Positions 54,901 through 64,000 of a stretch of DNA of 64,000 bases are shown piece after piece (position 1 is the stretch's first letter; every line of letters starts with the position of its first letter). The DNA is from Asterias rubens (Eukaryota; Echinodermata; Asteroidea; Forcipulatida; Asteriidae): positions 3,147,691 to 3,211,690 of the forward strand of contig NC_047078.1 of assembly GCF_902459465.1 (NCBI RefSeq), read 5' to 3'. A model generated the notes under the pieces. It had not been told where the DNA came from. It saw only the letters and a program-made list of their open reading frames with translations, and searched no databases. Position numbers and translations under genes: made by a program.

Positions 54901-57900
54901 CATGACACGGCGAAACGTGCGGAAACAAGGGTGGGTTTTCCCGTTATTTTCTCCCGACTCAGATGACCGATTGAGCCTAAATTTTCACATGTTTGTTATT
55001 GTTGTTTTACACAAAGTGTGGGCCTTTGGACAATACTGTTACCTACCGAAAGTGTCCAATGGCTTTAAATTGTATAATAGAGAAAGTGTAGGCCTAAACA
55101 AAAAGTTAAAAAGTGAACCATAGAGAGATAAAAAGGCAGTTACTGAAAAAAGTAAACCATACAACAACAAGTATAGTAAAAAGGCAATAACAACAATGGA
55201 GTTAGAACCAAAAAGATACTACAGCTCACCGTTCCAGCTGCCTAATGTATAAACTTAATGGCAGCCGGAACAAACATACCTCAGGGTTCTGACGGCTCTT
55301 TGAAGAAAATGATTACTTCTAGGGCTTTTCTGGAATTTCAAATGCAGCAGGTGTGAGCTATCGGAACTAATGAATAAGATTCAAAGATTTGAAAGCAGTT
55401 TATTTTTAGAATGATTCACCTCTTTTGACTTCTTGTGACTATCTGTGTCTGCTGTTGTCGTTCCTGGTTCTTGTTTAAACTTTGGCCTTTGCTCTTCATC
55501 ATCCTTTGTCATTGCCTGACCAGGTAGTGTATCCGGAAACTGGAAAAATATAAGTTCACCCTCAGATTTTGTCCGACTGCCAAATATGGAGGCACACGTT
55601 GTCCTCTCTGGTATGAATTTTGTGCTGGCCTTTGGTTGTATGGCGATTTTTTCAAGAGAAGGTTTTGTTTCTGATTCTGGCATTTCTACATCCTCTCCAG
55701 CGTCCGGTTCTTTTTTAATTTCTAAAATAAAGAACGTTATAAATTATCATAGAGTTTAGAATCTACAATAAGCACACATTTAGAAAATACTTAAATAATT
55801 AATCAGAAAAAACCGAGCTGTGACAATATTTTTTACATGTTAAGAAAAGGCAAAGTAACAGGAACCCCCCCCCCCTAAAATTTGTTTTTGATGAAGTGAC
55901 CAGGGGTGGATTTCACAAGGGCTTTAGACTAGTCTTATCTCCAGTTAGGACGATTAAAGTTTTTAATATCTCCTGGGACTAGTCTTAGAAAGTAATTAAC
56001 TAGTGAATTAGGCAGGCTAAAAAGGGGTCATCTGTGGCGAAAAAGGAGGAGGCAAAGGGTTATTAGGGTTTCCTTCTTGGATGCTCAGACCATGGGGTTG
56101 ATTGGTACGAAGGCGCCTTATCCACAGTTTCTCCCTAGTTTATCCCTATCCTTAGTCTCTTAGTGGCTACCTAGTAAAGGGTAATTAGTTGTTTCCTTCT
56201 TGGATGCTAAGACCATTGGGGTTGAGAGGTCTGAAGGCGCATTGTCCACAGTTTCTCCCTAGTTTATCCCTATCCTAAGTCTCTTAGTGGCTACCTAGTA
56301 AAGGGTAATTAGTTGTTTCCTTCTTGGATGCTAAGACCATTGGGGTTGAGAGGTCTGAAGGCGCATTGTCCACAGTTTCTCCCTAGTTTATCCCTATCCT
56401 AAGTCTCTTAGTGGCTACCTAGTAAAGGGTAATTAGTTGTTTCCTTCTTGGATGCTCAGACCATGGGGTTGATTGGTACGAAGGCGCCTTATCCACAGTT
56501 TCTCCCTAGTTTATCCCTATCCTTAGTCTCTTAGTGGCTACCTAGTAAAGGGTAATTAGTTGTTTCCTTCTTGGATGCTAAGACCATTGGGGTTGAGAGG
56601 TCTGAAGGCGCATTGTCCACAGTTTCTCCCTAGTTTATCCCTATCCTAAGTCTCTTAGTGGCTACCTAGTAAAGGGTAATTAGTTGTTTCCTTCTTGGAT
56701 GCTAAGACCATTGGGGTTGAGAGGTCTGAAGGCGCATTGTCCACAGTTTCTCCCTAGTTTATCCCTATCCTAAGTCTCTTAGTGGCTACCTAGTAAAGGG
56801 TTATTAGTTGTTTCCTTCTCGGATGCTAAGACCATTGGGGTTGAGAGGTCTGAAGGCGCATTATCCACAGTTTCTCCCTAGTTTATCCCTATCCTAAGTC
56901 TCTTAGTGGCTACCTAGTAAAGGGTAATTAGTTGTTTCCTTCTTGGATGCTAAGACCATTGGGGTTGAGAGGTCTGAAGGCGCATTGTCCACAGTTTCTC
57001 CCTAGTTTATCCCTATCCTAAGTCTCTTAGTGGCTACCTAGTAAAGGGTAATTAGTTGTTTCCTTCTTGGATGCTAAGACCATTGGGGTTGAGAGGTCTG
57101 AAGGCGCATTGTCCACAGTTTCTCCCTAGTTTATCCCTATCCTAAGTCTCTTAGTGGCTACCTAGTAAAGGGTTATTAGTTGTTTCCTTCTCGGATGCTA
57201 AGACCATTGGGGTTGAGAGGTCTGAAGGCGCATTATCCACAGTTTCTCCCTAGTTTATCCCTAGTTTATTTTACTCCCTCCCTAGTTCTCTCTGGTTTAT
57301 TGCCTCCTCCTTTTTCGCCACAGATGACCACTTTTTAGCCTGCCTAATTCACTAGTTAATTACTTTCTAGGACTAGTCCCAGGAGACTAGTGTTTGATTT
57401 TTCCCTGAGGGAGGAAAACCGGATAGTCTGGAAAACCCTTGTGGCCCCGATCGGGAATCGTACCGGGGTCACCTTGGGGAGAGGCGAGCGCTTTACACAC
57501 AAGCCAACCGTGCCACCAGTTATGTTACCAATGAGTAAATTCTTACCTTTTTTTTCCTCCTCACATTCCATCTTTATTTCTGCGTCTTGTTTGTGTTCCT
57601 TCTTCAAGGACAACGCCGCCACCAACGGTAGATGTATCGGGCAGTATTGATTTTCCGCATAATCCCCATCCAACTCACTCACAAACTAAACATTGCAAAA
57701 AAAATGATTAAGGTGTCATGGCCGAGTGTTTTAGAGAATTGAGTTCAAGTTGTAGTGGTTAAGTCATCAGAGTATGGGTTCGAATCCCGGTCATGACACT
57801 TATGTCTAGGTGACCTGGCTGAGTGGTTAGAGCATCGAGCTCAAGCACCAGTGGTAAGGTCATTGGAGTGTGGGTTCGAATCCCAATCATGACACTTCGT

Positions 57901-60900
57901 AATGTCTGTGTGTCATGGCCGAGTGTTTTAGAGCATCGAGTTCAAGTTCTAGTGGTTAAGCCATCAGAGTGTGGGTTTGAATCCTGGTCATGTCACTTGT
58001 GTCCTTGAGCAAGATGCTTTACTATAATTGCTTCTCTTTACCCAGGGGTATACATGGGTGCCTCCAGGGCGATATACTCTCCAGGGAGCTTGGAAAGATT
58101 CAAGAAATGTTATTTGCCCATTGAACAGGGCATTAATGCAAAGCACATTGATACTTTGTATCTTAACTTGTACTAATATTATTTAAAAGTGGTGTAAGCC
58201 AATCTCCTCGAACGAAACAAACTCAGTTAAATTATCTACTCTGTTTATTTCTTCCGTTTGGAAAAAGTACAATTTTCTTACGTCATCTCTGAGAATTTCT
58301 TTCATCCTCTTAGAGTCTTCCTCCGTCATTTTATCTCTTTTGATTGGCCGAGAAGAAGATGATGATTTACTGTCCCCTCCTCCTCCAAGATAACCACTGC
58401 CCCCTCCTACTGCCGGACAAAAACAAACAAGAGATTTAATTTTTGTTAATTTATTATTTTTCACAAAATTCGGAAAAGGACTTGGTGTACTTTCAGGCCG
58501 GTATGCTTCGTTTTTGAAAGGACAAGGGCACCAAGGAATTTTCTCCAATGAAACTTCCACTGTAGCAACAAGGCAATGGCAAGGGCATGGAGGCGATCGC
58601 ATTCTTTCCCTTTGTGAAGTGTCAGGCCTGAGTATACAGTACTAAACATACTTCGGTGTTTGGGTAAAAACAAACTAAATTAATTTGTTGTGGTACCGGC
58701 TGCTAACACAAAGAATTTAAACTGCCTCTAGCCACCGGGATTGCTCGGTTGAAAGAAATCTCCAGCAAAGATTGCGGGTTCAAATCCCAGCAAGTGATTT
58801 ACCTACGGATTCCTTTTAAAGAACTTGAGGAAATATTGAGTACACACATTCACAAATACCTAAGACAGTTTCGCTATTCCTACATTCCTATTGGTGGAGA
58901 GCGCGTCACGTGGGGGTGTTTAAACCTTTGATAATGACCAGTAAAAAGTGTTAAAACATGGGCGTGACACGCGAGCTTGCACCTGTGCTTATAAGACAGT
59001 TTCTTCATTCCTATTGGTCGAGAGCAATGGCCGGGACAGTTGTGCCACATCACACGATACGCGCGATGCGCACAGCATTCCCTTATAAGAAGTTGTTTAC
59101 ACAAGGGCTTTACCATTTCATAGCTGGAGGGGTGTTGTGTTGACAGAAATCATTGAACAATTATAATTTTTGAATTTATTTTACTTTTTGACAAAAAGTG
59201 TTGATGTTTTTTGACCAAAAAGGTACTTATGAATGGGAATCAAAGTGTGTTGAATCAGTTTTCAACTAGTGGTTTAAACCCGCCGACACCTAGTTCTTGA
59301 TAATTAACCTCGACTTCGTCTCGGTAAAACTATCAAGAACCAGGCCTCGTTGGGTTTAAACCACTAGTTGAAAACCTCTTCACCACACATTGATTCCCTT
59401 ATTGGTGTAAGGGTTGAAAACAAATTAAATTCTTTATCCCCAATGCAAAAACAACATTCATTTTAAATTGTTACGGTACCCACTGCTAACACAATTCAAA
59501 CTACCTCTGACCAACGGGCTCGCTCGGTGGTCGAGTGGTTAGACGGTTAGACAAAGTGCAGGATTAATATAAAGAGTAAAGTGTTACGAGTACTGTAAAT
59601 ATAAGTTTTGAATTGTAAAGAGAAGGGGTTCGCCCCGGTGTTCCTCGTCTGATCAGAAGTATATTTTGACACAGCACCTTGTTTACCATTACAAGGTGCT
59701 ACACAAAAACAAAGCTCCACATATCTTGCATGGCAAAATACTGAGCGCTTTGGGGTATGCTGGTATAATTACTATTTTATAATTATTTGTTAACAATAAG
59801 TTCTTAATAGTCAAACTTTCCATTGAATATACATGCCTTTTTTTGTTTGGTCTAGCAGGGCCTTGCTCAAAGATAGAAAAAAAAAGAAAAAAAAAAAAAG
59901 AGTGAGATTGAATGGTTTTAAAGCAATTGGACACTTTGGGTAAACAGTTATGTCCAAGGCCCACACTTCACGTATCACAACTTCTTTATAAAATAACAAA
60001 CCTGTGAAAATGTAGGCTCAACCGGTCATCGGAGTCAGGAGAAACTCACAGAAAAACCCACCCTTGTTTCCGCACGTTTCGACGTGTCATGACATGTGTT
60101 TACAATAAATTTGTAATTCTCGATATCGAGATTTGATATTGTTTTAATGTTTTCTCAAAAAGTATAAAGCATTTCATGGAATAATATTTCAACAGAAGTC
60201 TTTCACCATTACCTTCTGTAAACCCTTTAAGTTATTTGTAAATCTGTGAACTTTTAATTATTTTTCTGTACCGAAAGTGTCCAACGGCTTTAAAACCAGA
60301 GTCCCAGAGGGGCAAGGAAAGAAAAGATACCACTACGCTTGTACACCAACTGGACTACTTTACTAATCTTTACCCTCAAACTTTCCATTGAATATACATT
60401 ACATGTATGTACATGACTTTTTTGCTTAAAGGCAGTGGACACTAATGGTAATTTCTCGAAATAATTATTAGCATAAAATCTTACTTTGTAACTAGTAATG
60501 GGGAGAGGTTGATAGTATAAAACATTGTGAGAAACTGCTCCCTCTGAAGTAACGTAGTTTTCAAGAAAGAAGTAAGCCTCAGATTTAGAATTTGAGGTCT
60601 CAAAATCAAGCATCTGAAAGCACAGAACTTCGGGTGACAAGGGCGTTTTTTTCTTTCATGATTATCTCGCAACTTGGATGACCGATGGAGCTGTGACGAC
60701 TATTCTTAAAAAATTACCAATAGTGTCCAGTGTCTTTAATAGTAAAACTTTCCATTGAATATACATATACATACCTTTTTTGTTTAGTCTGTCTGCAGGG
60801 CCTTGCTCAAAGATAGAGTGGGATTGAATGGTTTCTGGCCGTCCGCGACCTCTGCCTCTCCCACGACCGCCATCACCTCTCCCGGATTTATGACCTCTCT

Positions 60901-62270
60901 GTCGTGGGGTGTCTGATGATACAGACTCTTTGCTTGTGCTTTATGAAAAGACAAAGTCAATTGGTTACTGACAAATTAATAAATAATAATACCGAATTGT
61001 AATGCCCCGTTCATACTTCCTGTAAATCGAAGCGAAATTGACGTGAAATTTACGTCATAACTCTCCTTTTGCAGCGCTATTCGCAAGTGAGTTGAGCAGA
61101 GTTGAACTGCTGCGAAATTATTTGTTGCGAATTTGTGACATCAACATTTGCTTCACATTCGCAGGAAGCATGAACCAGGCTTTATGCGAACATACCCATC
61201 TGGCTGGGTGCTCAGGGCGTCTGAACAAATCAGCGCTATGAAATTGAGCACCGGTGAGCATTGACAAGGACAAATTCTAACATGTCTTGCTTACCCATCT
61301 TTTTGGCTTCTCTCTTTTCTACCAGCTGAAGTGAGGTTAGGCTTGAATGCTTTCTGTAAGAACAAAATGAAAGGTGGCATTGTTTTTGAAATATCACTAA
61401 AAATATGGACAGCTTGTGAAACATTTCTGTCAGTTACATTTCTCAAATCAATATTTGTTCTGGGATAATTTTTCCATAATTGCAGTACAAGAAAGTGAAA
61501 AGTTTCTTAAATTGTATTTACTATCCAAAGGTGACTTTTTTTTCTTTCTTTATAAATAAGTTTTTTATTTCAATTATAGAATAAAAATAGTTATAAGAGA
61601 TGTTAAATTTGCATTGGGGATAAAGAATATTGACTTTGGTTTTTACCCACACACCGATGTGTGTGAGCACTGTATACACAGTACTTTCCTGAGTCCTGTG
61701 AAAAAATATCACAGGCATAATATAGAATAGAGTTATCTACCAAACGTTTACAGACCCTTTAAAATGATAAGTCATTAGAACAGTTTTAAAAACACCATGC
61801 CAATCACAAATTACTGGAAGCAGAAGCATGCAGCATGCAAGGAGCCTGGGCATTCTCTTCTTTTCAAGTACAGCGGGGCGGCACAATTTGCTATGTTTTA
61901 GACTAACAATTACAGCGAGGATCAAGCCGAAAACCTGTAAGTATTGCAATCCTATGAAACTGTCGGTTTTTGGTATTTTTAAGAATTTTTTTTAAGGCTT
62001 CATCTTGCACAAGGGAAAAATTACAATATCGAGTATATAATTTAATTTTTGATTAATCAATTATTAAAAAAAAACTTACAGCACAAATGTTTATAAATAG
62101 ATTGACCATAAACAAACCTTCTGTACACCTCCTAGGGTTAGGTCTCTTGCTGGGCGTAAAGATGGGAGACGAGTGCTTGGGTTGACAATACCCCCTCGAC
62201 GCCCAATTAGCCCTCGAGGAAGGCTTCCTGAGGTATTTCCTGAAGATGGGGATTGTTCTTGCCCAGACAT
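51969..62270 (-). CDS. POLR3D: DNA-directed RNA polymerase III subunit RPC4
   Basis: RPC4 pairs with RPC5 in the TFIIF-like subcomplex of RNA polymerase III in the nucleus and helps promoter opening, termination and reinitiation. Exons are 62118-62270, 61295-61353, 60775-60938, 58282-58409, 57547-57685, 55420-55721, 53561-53707 and 51969-52091. All phases close and give 404 residues, near the roughly 400 of the human protein. Landmarks in order: GLIGRRGG (20-27) and ARDLTLGGVQK (41-51); an RGRGRGRPETIQSHSIFEQG block at the end of exon 3; a Lys/Glu-rich acidic middle; FFQFPDTLPGQ in exon 6; TRFVLGNVTLDVATGTQC in exon 7; and LGHVKNRIVCTPNFESLL near the C terminus. The start is the first ATG that leads into the conserved N terminus. 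Two pseudo-copies of its exons lie nearby (51747-51878 and 59808-59917). No poly(A) signal was assigned. Confidence 0.95.
52250..52745 (-). mobile_element. SINE (tail 52250-52395, head 52430-52745)
   Basis: The head contains the minus-strand tRNA-like CAGAGTGTGGGTTCGATTCC and an inverted duplication GAGAGAAGCAACTATAG / CTATAATTGCTTCTCTCC at 52588-52632. It lies in intron 7 of POLR3D. Confidence 0.7.
52808..53150. mobile_element. MITE with CAGAATTGGT ends, copy 2
   Basis: TTCAGAATTGGTAAGAAACA, central GTTTATCGCTCAGTGAGCG and ATGGCCGATCGATCTCAAAC match 7440-7797 in order and spacing. Confidence 0.65.
53762..54083. mobile_element. TTAA-type MITE with nested perfect hairpin
   Basis: TTTAAAGGAACACGTTTTCTTGG and CCAAGGCAAGGTGTTCC-TTTAA are the outer ends. 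At the centre CTAACACGGTCGACCATTTA...TGGGAGTCAAATTG pairs with CAATTTG-free arm GACTCCCATAAATGGCCGAC, giving a stem of about 30 bases. A left-end fragment of the family is at 26516-26582. Confidence 0.8.
54225..54480 (-). mobile_element. family A MITE, truncated
   Basis: TGGACACTATTGGTACTCAA, GAAACGGCTCCCTCTCAAGT and TTGAGGTCTCGAATTCAAGC are family blocks; the distal end is lost. A TTTCACAAAAAGCTAAGA / AGTTTAGTGAAATCGATG MITE (54090-54230) adjoins it. Confidence 0.7.
54701..55068. mobile_element. TTAA-flanked MITE, family B
   Basis: TTAAAGCCATTGGACACTTT to CCGAAAGTGTCCAATGGC-TTTAA with AATTCTCGATATCGAGAATT at the centre. Confidence 0.85.
55900..57400. mobile_element. inverted-repeat element whose interior is a satellite
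   Basis: The left arm (about 55905-56060: ACTAGTCTTAGAAAGTAATT, AACTAGTGAATTAGGCAGGC, TCATCTGTGGCGAAAAAGGA) is mirrored by the right arm (57300-57400). Between them lies only the ~124-bp tandem array. The outermost GGATTTCACAAGG and CTAGTCTTAT-type sequences relate it to the MITE at 12218-12368. It lies in POLR3D intron 5. Confidence 0.85.
56071..57260. repeat. ~124-bp satellite, ten units, 371-bp three-unit higher-order repeat
   Basis: Unit starts (TCCTTCTTGG or TCCTTCTCGG) fall at about 56071, 56194, 56318, 56442, 56565, 56689, 56813, 56937, 57060 and 57184. Units 1 and 4 are type A (GCTCAGACCATGGGG, TTGATTGGTACGAAGGCGCC). Units 2, 3, 5, 6, 8 and 9 are type B (GAGAGGTCTGAAGGCGCATT). Units 7 and 10 are type C (TTCTCGG plus GCATTATCC). 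The order is ABB-ABB-CBB-C, and successive trimers are each 371 bases apart. Confidence 0.95.
57425..57530 (-). mobile_element. tRNA-related SINE head
   Basis: The minus strand GGTGGCACGGTTGGCTTGTG and ACCCCGGTACGATTCCCGAT have A- and B-box character. It abuts POLR3D exon 5. Confidence 0.55.
57713..58180 (+). mobile_element. composite SINE with three tandem tRNA-like heads
   Basis: Heads begin at about 57715 (GTGTCATGGCCGAGTGTTTT), 57810 (GTGACCTGGCTGAGTGGTTA) and 57912 (TGTCATGGCCGAGTGTTTTA). Each is followed by a B-box-like GTGTGGGTTCGAATCC. The last continues into the body CTTGAGCAAGATGCTTTACT and tail CTCCAGGGAGCTTGGAAAGA. Confidence 0.85.
58480..58640. repeat. dispersed GGGCACCAAGG repeat
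   Basis: TATGCTTCGTTTTTGAAAGG, then GGGCACCAAGGAATTTTCTC and GGCATGGAGGCGATCGC are shared with 1785-1934 and 40775-40970. Confidence 0.6.
58731..58800 (+). mobile_element. degenerate tRNA-like sequence
   Basis: GCCACCGGGATTGCTCGGTT and GATTGCGGGTTCAAATCCCA give A/B-box-like signals, but a cloverleaf cannot be completed. A second trace is near 59512-59560 (GGGCTCGCTCGGTGGTCGAG). Confidence 0.4.
59245..59395. mobile_element. fold-back element
   Basis: TTTTCAACTAGTGGTTTAAA / TTTAAACCACTAGTTGAAAA are perfect inverted arms, with inner AGTTCTTGATAATT / ACTATCAAGAACC. Confidence 0.8.
59808..59917 (-). pseudogene. partial copy of the 3' end of POLR3D exon 3 and its intron
   Basis: Read on the minus strand, SIFEQGPARPNKK is followed by the intron-like GCATGTATATTCAATGG. 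It matches 60739-60830 apart from an A-rich expansion and point changes. It is cut at TTAA by a family B MITE. Confidence 0.8.
59918..60293. mobile_element. TTAA-flanked MITE, family B
   Basis: TTAAAGCAATTGGACACTTT to CCGAAAGTGTCCAACGGC-TTTAA. Confidence 0.85.
60426..60739 (-). mobile_element. TTAA-flanked MITE, family A (internally deleted)
   Basis: TTAAAGGCAGTGGACACTAA to CCAATAGTGTCCAGTGTC-TTTAA. Shorter than other copies; part of the right arm is missing. It ends 35 bases from POLR3D exon 3. Confidence 0.8.
61000..61190. mobile_element. MITE with CCGTTCATACTTCCTG ends, copy 2
   Basis: GCCCCGTTCATACTTCCTGT and TTCGCAGGAAGCATGAACCAGG are inverted; interior TTGTTGCGAATTTGTGACAT is shared with 13741-13855. 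Confidence 0.75.
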
Positions 62271-62349
62271 GATGATGTTTTTAACTTATACGTCTTTCTC
62301 TCCATCTTTTAAAAAAAAACACAAACAAAAACAGGAAAACATTTAATGG

Positions 62350-62450
62350 TTTGAACCGAGTGTGGTGGTGGATTGGCCCTGATTACTTCTAGAAACTATA
62401 AGGCTCCCCTGTGAGCTCACAGGGGAGCGTTTCTAGAAGTAGGCCCTGAT
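62350..62450. mobile_element. short hairpin, CTACTTCTAGAAAC arms
   Basis: GGCCCTGATTACTTCTAGAA and TTTCTAGAAGTAGGCCCTGA are arms around GCTCCCCTGTGAGCTCACAGGGGAGC. It lies just upstream of the POLR3D start. Confidence 0.8.
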
Positions 62451-62699
62451 GAGGCTAAGCTATGCTGTAGCCTGTACATACTAGCCAGGACACTGCGGAC
62501 ATGGTCATGGTGACAACTGACATGGACGTGACTGCTGCTTCTGGTCGTACTCACATGCATGCAGTGGTGGCAGCGAAATCTTTATTGATAGTTACAGTTA
62601 GTTGTGATAACGTAAGTCGTAACCCTCCTACAGCCGACGTCGGACTATGTATAACTTTTAATTTTATTAACAACAAATAAAGAATGTTCTTAATCTTAA

Positions 62700-62935
62700 T
62701 ATTAACAGCTGACAGTGATATTCGTGTCATCTTTACCATTAGCCCACCTTGTTGAGCTGTTAATGGCTCCGCTTTTAACATCTGACAGTGATATTCGTGT
62801 CATCTTTACCATTAGCCCACCTTGTTGAGCTGTTAATGGCTCCGCTTTTAACATCAGTCTCAGTGATGAGACCGATGTTAAAAGCGGAGCCGTTAACAGC
62901 TCAACAAGGAAGGTGGGCTACTTTACCATGTGTTT
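62700..62935. repeat. 75-bp block twice direct, once inverted
   Basis: TGACAGTGATATTCGTGTCA through GGCTCCGCTTTTAACATC occurs at about 62709-62782 and 62783-62853. An inverted copy, GATGTTAAAAGCGGAGCC...GGTGGGCTACTTTACC, lies at 62873-62930 after the small hairpin GTCTCAGTGATGAGAC. Confidence 0.85.
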
Positions 62936-63079
62936 ACTGTTGACTGTACTGTAGTGCTGTTATGTTTTAGTGATTGTTAGTTTGTGTACTGTAAATTAGT
63001 GTAATTAATAATAATAAATAAGTTGAGTTTAATTAATAATTACAAATTAATTTCAATATTAAAAAAGTCAATCAAAACC

Positions 63080-63145
63080 TAGCCCCACTTGTTGTGTGGC
63101 CAAGGATAGCTGAATCCTTGGCCACACACAAGTGGGGCTAATCAA
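63080..63145. repeat. perfect hairpin, AGCCCCACTTG(T)GTGTGGCC
   Basis: TAGCCCCACTTGTTGTGTGG and CCACACACAAGTGGGGCTA, with CCAAGGAT / ATCCTTGG inside, form a stem of about 27 bases with an 8-base loop. Confidence 0.85.
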
Positions 63146-63527
63146 AACCATATTGATCATTGATATTTTGAATTTGAATATTACAGTGGAATATATCACT
63201 ATCTCTGGACTCTACTATGATTTGATTATATAAAACTTACAAACATTAATAAAACCACAACAACATCCTCACCAACACCATCCACAAAATTCAGTAATGG
63301 GCGCCGCCATGTTTTTAGTTTAGGGCTAAAGGGCGCCACCAATAGTTGAACACGCGAATCACTGAAGCGTTCCCGATGCAATTTGTACACGTATGCACTA
63401 AACACTAGCCTTACATAATAATCGATTCTTACGTGGAAAACTTGGTTAAGGCATACTTGCTAACCACAGAAAAATCATGCTTAGTTAGGAAAAATAAGTT
63501 ACCAGCCAACATCACATAAAGTAAGTT

Positions 63528-63786
63528 GATACTTTTGCCACCGGTACCCGCTCATTTCTTGCTCAACAAAGTCATCTATTCTTGCTAAGCAGTATTTTTC
63601 AGCTTTGTTAATTTTTGGCCCCTGCTGCTGATATGTATCGATAACTTGGGATCGTTTTTGGGAGGGAGTCGATCCACCAGACACAACGTAAGTCGTCCTA
63701 GTCTTGAAACAGGACGTTCTCGTGGAGTTGGAAACAACCACACTAAACACACTACACGCGCATAGTTGTGTGATAATGGAAAACAA
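63528..63786 (-). other. unrecognised open stretch, possible exon
   Basis: A minus-strand open frame of about 85 codons contains STPSQKRSQVIDTYQQQG and then KAEKYCLARIDDFVEQEM, with coding-like charged composition. It has no ATG near its beginning; the open frame simply starts at a non-ATG codon. If real, it would therefore be an internal or downstream exon of a gene whose start is right of the window, or one entered through an AG acceptor such as the one just before ACTAGGACG. A GTATCA donor follows the WQK codons near 63527. I do not recognise the protein. It could be chance, although nothing repetitive was seen here. Confidence 0.3.
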
Positions 63787-64000
63787 CGTCTTGAATCAAT
63801 ACTAATGTCGTCGTCGTGTTAGTTTTGCATCATCAATGCAGGGTTCCGGTTGTTGAACACGGTCGCCCGCCACCACCACGCTGCAAAAATCTCTCCTCTC
63901 GCCTTATCGTATCATCGCCGTACAAAGGTTGGTATTTAATCTGGAGTTGTTTATCTCCTTTGTTGGCTGTTCCGCATTCTTATGTTGTTTATCAGTGACT

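Noticed and set aside
55381-55419. Extension of POLR3D exon 6 through VNHSKNKLLSNL
   Set aside because: A GTGAATC donor after codon GAG and phase agreement with exon 7 show this is intron read-through.

Overview
The window looks like animal nuclear DNA, most probably from an echinoderm and perhaps a sea star. The genes are split into short exons with canonical GT-AG junctions, they sit in long AT-rich introns, and every intergenic stretch is crowded with short palindromic DNA transposons (MITEs) and tRNA-derived SINEs. The echinoderm call rests on remembered resemblance of the repeat families and gene types; no search was run.

Five protein-coding genes could be assembled exon by exon with every reading phase closing. 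(1) 762-4908, minus: CDCA7, five exons encoding the N-terminal 196 residues; the zinc-finger exons lie beyond base 1. (2) 7901-18425, minus: a complete eight-exon, 436-residue secretory-pathway JmjC/cupin protein with a signal peptide, an HxD...H iron site, an EF-hand-like loop and a C-terminal HDEL ER-retention signal. (3) 24918-28073, plus: a complete three-exon, 496-residue type II Golgi galactose-3-O-sulfotransferase-like enzyme. (4) 41340-47450, plus: a complete four-exon, 355-residue type II membrane protein resembling DUF1647, a putative glycosyltransferase. (5) 51969-62270, minus: POLR3D (RNA polymerase III subunit RPC4), eight exons and 404 residues. The right edge (63.5-63.8 kb) holds an open stretch on the minus strand that may be an exon of another gene. 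A GIY-YIG fragment of a Penelope-like retroelement lies at about 40 kb. Genes 3 and 4 both look like Golgi glycan-modifying enzymes; the others are unrelated housekeeping or chromatin genes, so no operon-like co-function is implied.

Repeats by region: 0-20 kb has hairpin MITEs, TTAA-flanked MITEs and a nine-copy 60-bp array inside an intron of the JmjC gene. 20-25 kb and 28.6-38 kb, on both sides of the sulfotransferase gene, hold a large composite repeat. It includes a ~130-bp tandem module carrying AGGTCA-N5-GGGTCA (DR5) pairs, tRNA-headed SINE pieces, and arrays of short hairpins. 32.8-37.4 kb is strikingly poor in open frames. 41.4-44.9 kb (intron 1 of the DUF1647-like gene) contains an element bounded by clusters of CACTTCGTACC. 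51-60 kb (POLR3D introns and 3' side) has two pseudo-copies of POLR3D exons and an inverted-repeat element whose interior is a satellite with an exact 371-bp three-unit higher-order period.

All coordinates were derived by hand translation. Exon edges are precise where stated, while repeat edges are approximate unless a TTAA boundary is given.
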